From positions 75,740-139,739 of the forward strand of contig DASUWK010000058.1 of the NCBI GenBank assembly GCA_036378435.1: a stretch of DNA of 64,000 nucleotides. Reading direction: 5' to 3'. Position numbers and translations under genes: made by a program. Origin of the DNA: DASUWK01 sp036378435 (GTDB taxonomy: Bacteria > Chloroflexota > Dormibacteria > Dormibacterales > Dormibacteraceae). Under the pieces are notes generated by a model that was given only the letters and a program-made list of their open reading frames with translations, searched no databases and had not been told where the DNA came from. Of this stretch, positions 57,470-64,000 are shown one piece after another. Each line of letters begins with the position of its first letter. Positions within the stretch are counted from its first letter, which is position 1.

Positions 57470-59817
57470 ATGGCGGGCCCACCCAGAGTCTTCTTCGGGT
57501 ACTCATCGAAGCCGGTGGCACGGGTTCGTACCTTGCAAGCAGGCATGAAGCTCCTGAGAGAGGCCGGGCTGGCTGAGCCTCTCCCCTGGGAGGAACTCCA
57601 GACAGCTGGCCGTTACTTAATCGATCCGATTCTGTCTGCCATCGCAGGAGCCGACGTCGCTGCGTTCGAGGTCACATCGCTGAACCTGAATGTGTTATTC
57701 GAGTTGGGCTACGCCATTGGCAGCAATAGGCGCCTCTGGTTGCTACGCGATCCCACCTACGGCCAACGTGATTGGGATGCGATTTCATTCCTAACGACGA
57801 TTGGCTACAGCCCCTACATCAACTCTGACGACCTAGTCTCAGAGTTCGGCAAACAGGAACCTCACCTAGGCGCCAAGACCGTCTACGAAGGTAGCGTCGA
57901 GAATGCGCTAGTCGACGACCCATCCGCGGCGGTTTTCTACCTCAAAGCTCTATACGAGACCGACGCTGAACGCCGAATCTTCCGGCGAGTTCGAGACGAG
58001 AGTAGGGGCAGAGCTCGCATCATCACGGCCGATCCGCAGGAGGCCGCCGTTCAAACTCTCAGTTGGTACGCCGAGCAGATCAACGCTGCAAGCACCGTCA
58101 TCGTTCACATTACCGAGGCTGGGCGCGAAGGTGCCGATATTCACAATGCCAGGTGCGCCTTTGTGGCGGGATTGGCGGAGGGTCTCGCCAAGCCACTCCT
58201 GATGCTCGCGCCGGCTGACTACTGGTCACCAATTGACTATCGCGACATTGTTGAGCGATATCACTCAGCTACGGATGCGTACGAGTCGGTCGACGAGTGG
58301 CTCAGTTCACACTCCGCCCTTCTGCGCAAGGTTCACGACCATGCTGCAGCGAAGGCTCGAGCCCTTGCAGGCGAGCTGCGCCGCCTAGGCCTCGGTGATT
58401 ACGTTGCGGAGAACGAGGCCGATGCCCTCAGCGAGTACTTCATTGAGACAGCCAGCTATCGCGAGCTGTTGGGGTCGCAGCTGGGGGTGTTTGTGGGTCG
58501 GAAGGGAACTGGCAAGACGGCGAACATGTTGTTGGCGGCAAATGAACTGGCCGCCGATCGTCGCAACCTCATTGTGGTAGTCAAGCCATCTGCGTACGAG
58601 TTGCAGTCTGTAACGAATCTCGTTGCGCGATTTAGGGAGATCGGCGAGCACGGCTACCTAATTGAGAGTCTCTGGAAGTTCTTGATCTATACCGAGATCG
58701 CGCAGGTGCTCTACCGTCGTATGCAGCGCCATCCCGAGTGGAGCGAAGCTAAGCGGAGTCGGGGCTTCGAGTCTTTTGTCCGGGAGCACGAAGAAGTGAT
58801 CCTCGAGGACTTCGCTGTCCGATTGGAGTCCGCCGTAGAACGTATCCAGCACGTCACTACCACCAAGCAAACGGTAGCGCAGTCCAGAGCCGCAATATCG
58901 CAGGAGCTGCACAGTCAGATTCTGGGCCAGCTCGTTCAGCAGTTGAGGTCAGTGATTTCGCGTAGCCGTCGTCTCGGAATCTTCGTGGATAACCTAGACA
59001 AGGCTTGGGATCGAGCTGCGGACTTGTCGGAACTAGGAGAGTTCACGCTCGGGTTGCTGTCTGCCATCGGCCGGATTCAGGTTGAGCTTGCTCGGCCAGC
59101 CCTTGGGAGAGAGGCCGCCGAAGTTACTTTGGCGGTATTCCTACGTGCAGACATCTGGGAGCAGGTAAAAGCAGTTGCTCGCGAACCCGACAAGCTGCCG
59201 GTTTCTCGTCTGGCGTGGGACGATCCTGCTCTTCTCGGACGCGTCATCGAGGAGCGGTATGAGGCTGCCACTGGGGCTAAGGACGGGACGGACTTCTGGC
59301 GGCGAACGAGCTGCGCGACAGTACAGGGCATACCGACGCGTGACTTTGCGCTGGCGCAGATTTTGCATCGGCCACGCGACCTGATCTATCTCTGCCGCGC
59401 AGCCCTGGCGACGGCGGTGAACCGGGGCATCCGCGGATCGAAGCGGAGGACTGGTTTGATGCTGCTGGCGTGTACTCGCAGTTCGCGTTCGAGGCGATGC
59501 GCGTTGAGGTCGGATACTCGGCCGCGATCGATGAGTACATCTTCGGAATGTGGAACGGCCCGCCGAGGGTAGCCGCCGCTGAGCTGAAGAGCAGGCTGGT
59601 GCCGTCTCACATGACCGAGGTTCAGTTCCTTGAAATCACCGAGCGACTCTTGCTGCAGGCGTTTCTGGGCGTTGTCCAGCGAAATCGGGTGGTCTACGTT
59701 CGTGATGACTTGGACAGCTCGATGCTCCTGCGGCACGTCAAGGAGGAGTTGGTCGCAGCTGGCCCGCTTGAGTTTGAAGTCCACCCTGCTTTCCGGCCCC
59801 AACTGTCGATCACCTAA
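57470..59817 (+). pseudogene. TIR-like / P-loop ATPase protein, frameshifted (candidate defence effector)
   Basis: Read through, the gene encodes about 780 residues. Residues 1-130 are TIR-like (RVFFGYSSKPVARVRTLQ; NVLFELGYAIG with Glu78 at the position of the catalytic glutamate). Residues 170-290 are a second similar fold (STVIVHITEAGREGADI; NARCAFVAGLAEGLAKPLL). Then a P-loop ATPase: Walker A GRKGTGKT (about 343-350), Walker B GIFVDNLDKAWD (Asp507). The ATPase resembles the Sll1717 family. At the G-run 59424-59427 one base appears missing: the frame continues as GHPRIEAEDWFDAAGVYSQF in the -1 frame to the stop at 59815. It is either a decayed gene, an assembly error or a phase switch. Confidence 0.72.
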
Positions 59818-60137
59818 CGGATCTGGCCGTTTGCGGCTAGTTGCGCCGAACGTGTCAGGCGGCGTGCCCTGTAACACCCACTGGGACCCCAGTGGCACTA
59901 CTTGTCATCGGTACTCATCGAGGCGATGCTCAGTCCGAGGCGATGCTTGCGATAAAGAGGTGGTTCTGACGAGCGCAGCGGAACCCCCCGGCCAGCGGTC
60001 GTCGCTCGCGGACCTGGATGGCGAAGAGTGGGCCGCACGAGCCGCTAGAAGGGGACCCTCGCCTCGGGCCGGCACTTGACATGCGCCCTCAGCTTCGGAA
60101 AGAATCCTTTCCTCGTTAAGGACAGGTGCTCTTGTAA
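59818..60137. other. Intergenic region before the lipoprotein gene
   Basis: 320 bases. A TTGACA (60076-60081) could be a -35 box, with a weak -10 near AAGAAT (60100-60105). A hairpin GGAAAG-AATC-CTTTCC (60097-60112) overlaps that region, just before the lipoprotein start. No gene is supported. Confidence 0.35.
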
Positions 60138-61088
60138 ATGGCCCGCCCAATCGTCCTACTCATCGCTCTTGCGCTTTCGAGCGCCGCATGCGGTCCTTTC
60201 GGGCCGCCCAGCGCCCAAGACATCGTCGGCAAGCCGGGCCGATCGACGGAGAAGGATGGCCATTTCAACGCCACGGCCACCCTTGTCAACGGTGCCACTC
60301 ATTACATTGGGACGGGGGCCGGCTCGATCGTGCTCCAGCCGAAGTACGCGCTGAAAGTGAATCTTCAAGTAGCCTCGGGCACGATACTGGGCAATGTCGG
60401 CGTCGACCTGATCGCCATCGGCGGGAAGCAGTACGAGCGAGTCGCGAATGGTGCATGGAGCATTACCGACGACACGTCCAGTCCCAGTAACGCGAACAAG
60501 AAGCCGACGTACATCGGCGAGAGCGAGTTCGGCTCCGACAAAGCTTGGCACGTTCGAAGCAAGAGTGGCGACAGCACGTACGACGAGTGGGTCCGCGAGT
60601 CAGACGGCTATCTTCTGAAGTACGAGTTCAGCAAGAGCGACGGCACTGACTTCGTGATGAACTTCGATCAGTTCAACGTCGGGACGAACGTTGTACCTCC
60701 ATCTACAACCGAAATAGCGGCGTCTCAATATCAAGCGCTTGTCGATCCGCTGAACAGCCAGAACTCGAGCCTCAGCACCAGCCTGCAGTCCGATGCAAGT
60801 AGTCAAGACCTGAGCTCGTTCAAGACCGATATCGGCAAGATTGCTGACAACGAACAGGCCTACGTCGACGGCCTCAAGAAGATCGACTTCCCTGCAAGCA
60901 TGCAAGGTGATGTCCAAGCAGTACTGGCCGCCGAAGTGGCTGTGATTGCGGATGAGCGCGCCGCCTCACAAACAAGCAACTGGGCCGATGCTATCGCCAA
61001 GTACAACGCTGCCACGGGAAGCGACGTTCTGACCAAGGCGATTACCAAGCTACGTACCGACTTAGGCTTGCCGCCGCCCAGCAGCTAG
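60138..61088 (+). CDS. Lipoprotein of unknown function
   Basis: 316 residues. Signal sequence with lipobox (LLIALALSSAACGP). The mature part begins with an extended beta region (HFNATATLVNGATHYIGTGA; YALKVNLQVASGT) like LppX/LprG-type or DUF-lipoprotein beta shells, with YERVANGAWSITDDTSS. The last 120 residues are helical (SSLSTSLQSDASSQDLSSFK). It lies inside the tRNA-Trp element directly after the TIR-like ATPase gene. Function is unknown. Confidence 0.75.
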   Translation: MARPIVLLIALALSSAACGPFGPPSAQDIVGKPGRSTEKDGHFNATATLVNGATHYIGTGAGSIVLQPKYALKVNLQVASGTILGNVGVDLIAIGGKQYERVANGAWSITDDTSSPSNANKKPTYIGESEFGSDKAWHVRSKSGDSTYDEWVRESDGYLLKYEFSKSDGTDFVMNFDQFNVGTNVVPPSTTEIAASQYQALVDPLNSQNSSLSTSLQSDASSQDLSSFKTDIGKIADNEQAYVDGLKKIDFPASMQGDVQAVLAAEVAVIADERAASQTSNWADAIAKYNAATGSDVLTKAITKLRTDLGLPPPSS

Positions 61089-61277
61089 CGCTTGTTTGTT
61101 CGCCGAAGCAGCGCGGCGCCCGCCAAGGGCCGCCTCCTTTTGAGTAGCACGTCGCGATTACCCGCGAGCTCGTAGCCAGCCAGTCGGCAATGCCTCTGCA
61201 TCCGGTCGCTTCACTGCATCTGAGGGCCTGGAGTGGTGCTCTCGAGATTGGCCCTTCTCGTAGGCTGATGCGCGACC

Positions 61278-61481
61278 ATGGGAAGGCGCGCTCCTCCGCC
61301 AGCGGCCACGGAAGAAGCTAGGAAGGAGAGACCAACGCGCTCGGCAGCTCTAAATCGGGCAGTCCGGCTGCTGCGCTCGCTCGGCCGACGCGCCGCCTAT
61401 GAGCAGGCGTGGGGGGAGTGGTCTGCCGGCGAGGACTCCGACATCTGGGAGGCGGCCGTCGGCGACGGCGTGGAGGGCTGA
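61278..61481 (+). CDS. Small antitoxin-like protein
   Basis: 67 residues, ATG start. A basic N-terminus is followed by AAYEQAWGEWSAGEDSDIW and EAAVGDGVEG. This acidic E-W-x-x-G-D-x-x-x-W ending is common in actinobacterial MazE/CopG-type antitoxins. Its stop overlaps the ATG of a 15-codon remnant by one base, the usual toxin position. It lies just inside attR. Confidence 0.5.
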   Translation: MGRRAPPPAATEEARKERPTRSAALNRAVRLLRSLGRRAAYEQAWGEWSAGEDSDIWEAAVGDGVEG

Positions 61482-61528
61482 TGTGCAGCGAGATCTGCCT
61501 GGTCGAAGCCTCTAAACCGAGCCGTTGA
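61481..61528 (+). pseudogene. Toxin-gene remnant (possibly MazF-like)
   Basis: The frame starts ATG overlapping the antitoxin stop and encodes MCSEICLVEASKPSR before a TGA. A MazF-type toxin starts with a similar strand (M-x-RGEIWLV). If so, only its first strand survives, cut off near the element's right end. This is too short for certainty. Confidence 0.3.
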
Positions 61529-61873
61529 CAGCGGCTTTGACAGCACCGCCGACGAACAACGGCGGAATCCGGCAAGCATCGGTAGTCACTGGCTCGCCAA
61601 AAACAGACTCAAACAAACGTCCGCGAGCGCTCGCAAATGCTCAGGGGGGCGCCTCCAAAACCGGGGGTTGAGGGTTCGAGTCCTTCCGCCCCTGCCACCG
61701 CGGGAGTTCGATTTCCCGGGTTTGGGCCCTCAGCAGCCGCCCATCTCGGGCCCCTGACAGCCAAGTTGACAGCGTCTTTCTTGCGACCACTTCTGCGGAC
61801 CCCGGCGATCGGCGGTTGACAGCTCGCGATCTGGCCCTCACCATTCCGCGCCATCTCGCTACGGAGGACAGAC
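61529..61873. other. Right att region with repeated TTGACAGC octamers
   Basis: It contains attR (61653-61704) and the octamer TTGACAGC at 61525, 61537, 61766 and 61816. The sequence after attR is colinear with the displaced flank at 55036-55140. No gene is supported; a minus-strand frame here is the antisense of the tRNA fragment. Confidence 0.6.
61653..61704. repeat. attR, 52-bp direct repeat of tRNA-Trp 3' half
   Basis: It starts in the anticodon loop (CTCCAAAACC) and runs past the CCA end through CCGCGGG. It lacks the 5' half of the tRNA, so it is not a functional gene. It is identical to 53646-53697. Confidence 0.92.
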
Positions 61874-62323
61874 ATGGCTGATTTGGAGCGCTTAGTGCGC
61901 CGGCTCTTTGACGCCATCGAGGCGCGTGACGTCGAGCAGGTCAAGGCGATGTACACGGCCGACTGCGAATACGTGCGCTCGGACGGCGTCTCAAAGGGCC
62001 CCGAGGCGATAGCCGCCTACCTGGACGCAGTCGCCGCGGGCTTTCCCGACCACGCGTACCACATCGAGGCGGTTCACGTGGCGGGCGACGTGCTCACGGT
62101 CGAATGGACCGAGACCGCAACCCACACTCAGCCCTTCGCCAGCCCGAATCTCGGCACGATTCCCCCAACCGGCAAAAGCTTCGAGATCCGCATCGCCGAG
62201 GTCATGCGCTTCGAGGGCGAACGCATTGCGTCGCAGCATGAGTACTACGACCGCCTGTCGCTGTTGCGCCAGCTCGGTTGGTTAGGAGCTTTGTTGGCAG
62301 CGCAGGGCACGCCCACTAGCTAG
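61874..62323 (+). CDS. SnoaL-like (NTF2-fold) protein
   Basis: 149 residues. MADLERLVRRLFDAIEARDV starts a long helix-first NTF2 fold; MYTADCEYVRSDGVSKGPEA, FPDHAYHIEAVHVAGDVLTV and GKSFEIRIAEVMRFEGERI follow. SnoaL-like proteins include polyketide cyclases and hydrolases as well as many without known activity. GGAGGACAGAC upstream provides the ribosome-binding site. It is the first chromosomal gene past attR. Confidence 0.85.
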   Translation: MADLERLVRRLFDAIEARDVEQVKAMYTADCEYVRSDGVSKGPEAIAAYLDAVAAGFPDHAYHIEAVHVAGDVLTVEWTETATHTQPFASPNLGTIPPTGKSFEIRIAEVMRFEGERIASQHEYYDRLSLLRQLGWLGALLAAQGTPTS

Positions 62324-62354
62324 GCGCCGCCTGGCCGGGCCACCAAAAAAGGAA

Positions 62355-62379
62355 GAGCCGCCCGGCGCACGGGCGGCTC
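62355..62379 (-). terminator. Rho-independent terminator of the phosphodiesterase gene
   Basis: The 10-bp stem GAGCCGCCCG / CGGGCGGCTC with loop GCGCA is followed, on the minus strand, by TTCCTTTTTT. This is a textbook intrinsic terminator 23 bases after the stop of the minus-strand gene. It may also stop the convergent SnoaL transcript. Confidence 0.85.
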
Positions 62380-62401
62380 CCCCTGGTTTGAGTTCTGGTC
62401 G

Positions 62402-63856
62402 TTAGTGCGGCAGGGCCGCAGTCCCCTCCTGCTGCACCGCCAGCAGCTGTGAAGGGTCAAGGCCGAGCAGCTCGAGAATCGTCGGCGCGATCTGCGTCGT
62501 CTCGACGGCGGATGTGAAAGAGGCGGCATGCGCGACGCCCGCGCCCGCGATGACGATCGGCACGTGCTGGTCCTGAGGGTTGCCTCCACCGTGCTCGGCA
62601 ATCTTGCCGTGGCCGCCTGTGTAGACGGTGCCCACCTGCGCGATGCCAATCACGTCAGGCACCCGCGGGTCATCCGTGGCGACGCCGATCAGACCGGCGG
62701 CCGCGCTTCCGCTGTAGATCTTGGCCGGGTCCAAGCCGGCACTCGTGAACGCTTTCTGGTTCCCTTGGATGTCATTCCCATAGATTCCGGAGCAGGGCTG
62801 ACCGGCCGGGTTGGTCGAATTGCAGTTGGCGAGGAAGGTGGCCGCGAAAGTCTGCTCGGCGGCGCTGTTGTCCTTCGTCCACATCAGCCAGCCGTCGTCG
62901 TCGATCTCGAAAGCATCCAGCGACCCAGCGTGTCCGGCCGCATTCCAGGCTGCGTTCATGGCTGCGACGATGGCGCCGTCATTGATCCGCGTCAGCTTGG
63001 ACGGGTCGTCCGGCGACTGACCGTGCTTGGCCGACAGGATGATCGTGGTGTGATTGCGCAGGCCCTGCTTGTCAATCGCCGCCTGCATCGAAGCAACTGA
63101 ACTATTGACGAAGTCGAGAGCTGCTTCGAGCAAGGCGCTGGGCGTGACGCCGTCAGCCATGTAGCCGCCAGACGGCAGCTTTTCGGCCGTCGATACGCTC
63201 TGGAAGTTCATCCCGAAGATCGCAGGGGTCCCGACCTTCTGTCTGCCGCTGTGGTCGAAGCCGGCGATCTCGTTGAGCACCGACTGGACTTTGTAGCCGT
63301 CGTACCGCTGTGTCAGGCCGTTGTCCTTGGTCCAGTCGGAGCCTGCGACCGACGCCGTGCTGTTGATCTCCGGCGCGAAGAAATCCTGCACTCCAGCGCC
63401 CGACGGGCCAGCCAGGATCTGGTACGCCGGGTGCTTGTCAGTCCAAGCGGTCCGGAGCCCGGCAGCTCGTGCCACCTCGAAGACGGTGTTCACCTTGATG
63501 TACTTGTTCGGATAAATCGGCTTACAGGTGCCCGCGTCGACCGGGAGCTGCGCCGGGTCGATGACATCGACCGGGTTGGAGGTCATGTTCAAGATGCTGT
63601 CCGGGAGGCCCGGCAGTCCCTGGCCGGCGTCGAGGGCGGTCAGGTCCTTGTCGAGCTGCTCGAAGTAGGTCACCTCCGCACCCGTGGGACCGGAGCACGA
63701 GGTCGTCCCCGCTGGATACACGGCTCGATTCCACGAGTCGTCGTAGTAGACGCCGGTCGACTTCGGGTTACCGCCGGTCACCTGGGCGACCATGCCCGGA
63801 AACGAATCCGACGGGAAGGGGGTCTTGGCGTTGGAGAAACTGACTCCCGTCTGCAC
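62402..63856 (-). pseudogene. Alkaline phosphatase-superfamily phosphodiesterase, 5'-truncated
   Basis: 484 residues remain. SNAKTPFPSDSFPGMVAQVT holds the nucleophile region of nucleotide pyrophosphatase/phosphodiesterase proteins, followed by NPKSTGVYYDDSW. TTIILSAKHGQSPDD and GGHGKIAEHGGGNPQDQHVP hold metal-binding Asp/His. The usual first 50-60 residues with signal peptide and the first metal-binding Asp (VDG) are missing. The frame upstream of VQTGVSF shows no family match, and a different gene's end lies 57 bases away. A deletion or rearrangement at about 63860 is likely. GTG 63856 is the only early start. Confidence 0.65.
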
Positions 63857-63912
63857 CAGCGGTCGCGTCGCGCGAGATGGTGTAAATCCGGTCGCGCAGT
63901 TCCGCTGACATC

Positions 63913-64000
63913 CTATGCGGTCTGAAGCTCAAGAAGCGCCTGCACCACCTCCTCCTGGGTGGGCTCGTAGAGCTTGTTCATTGACTCAGTGCTGAAGTAG
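63913..64000 (-). CDS. C-terminal end of a gene entering from the right edge (partial)
   Basis: On the minus strand a frame reads through from the window edge and ends YEPTQEEVVQALLELQTA before TAG (about 63913-63915). The piece is amphipathic helical and cannot be assigned. Its stop lies about 57 bases before the first usable start of the truncated phosphodiesterase gene. Confidence 0.45.
   Translation of the reverse strand, partial: YFSTESMNKLYEPTQEEVVQALLELQTA

Larger units (their letters stand above)
53646..61704. mobile_element. Integrative element in tRNA-Trp
   Basis: A 52-base perfect repeat of the tRNA-Trp 3' half plus 7 flanking bases occurs at 53646-53697 (attL, in the intact tRNA) and 61653-61704 (attR). 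Between them (about 8.0 kb) are a tyrosine recombinase facing the tRNA, an IS481-type insertion, a small membrane protein, a TIR-like/P-loop ATPase gene, a lipoprotein and a toxin-antitoxin remnant. Codon usage of the cargo is visibly less GC-rich than the chromosome. No transfer or replication genes are seen, so it is a mobilisable island rather than an ICE. Confidence 0.9.

Overview
The window is GC-rich, gene-dense DNA from a free-living bacterium, most likely a soil Actinobacteriota, Chloroflexota or Dormibacterota-type lineage. Support for this is the high GC, the many GTG/TTG starts and ATGA/GTGA gene overlaps, ECF sigma/anti-sigma pairs, a sortase-E-like LANTG anchor signal, CysA2-like sulfurtransferase plus DUF4395 genes, and mycobacterial/actinobacterial-type small membrane proteins. 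I cannot place it to genus. No rRNA and no CRISPR array were seen.

Layout. 1-41.0 kb is ordinary chromosome: a TPP enzyme, glutamate dehydrogenase and a tandem hotdog thioesterase; an ECF sigma / anti-sigma / ABC-2 exporter operon on the minus strand (4.05-7.5 kb); small membrane, EVE, VOC and DinB genes; a MoxR/ChlI-like AAA ATPase; a GDPD and an ABC exporter; hemE-hemH; a second ECF sigma and membrane partner; an AidB-like acyl-CoA dehydrogenase; greA and an M24 peptidase; a nickel permease with a Fur-family regulator and an operator-like palindrome; AIM24; a large secreted esterase with a LANTG anchor; a DapF-like protein lacking both catalytic cysteines; a sulfurtransferase-DUF4395-thioredoxin-binding-lipoprotein operon; YceI; and gabT-methyltransferase-exonuclease. 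Directly after the exonuclease lies a gene interrupted by an in-frame UGA. It encodes an 88-residue Rdx/SelW-type selenoprotein (38747-39013) with a CxxU motif and a SECIS-like hairpin just downstream of the UGA.

41.0-46.85 kb is a decayed island at tRNA-Ile(GAU). It holds a Phd/RelE toxin-antitoxin pair whose promoter abuts an 18-copy 5-bp repeat, a ricin-type lectin, a LuxR-type STAND regulator and several degenerate tRNA-Ile 3' fragments. 46.9-53.6 kb returns to chromosome-like DNA: DinB, a MarR-GNAT fusion, then a run of exported proteins including a possible clan CD peptidase-like lipoprotein.

53.6-61.7 kb is an integrative element in tRNA-Trp(CCA). A 52-bp perfect repeat of the tRNA 3' half bounds it on both sides. 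It carries a tyrosine recombinase, an IS481-type insertion with a 16-bp target duplication, and a large frameshifted gene combining TIR-like domains with a P-loop ATPase. That gene has the architecture of an anti-phage effector and is the best candidate for an undescribed defence system here. A lipoprotein and a toxin-antitoxin remnant complete the cargo. Beyond the right repeat are a SnoaL-like protein and a 5'-truncated phosphodiesterase gene.
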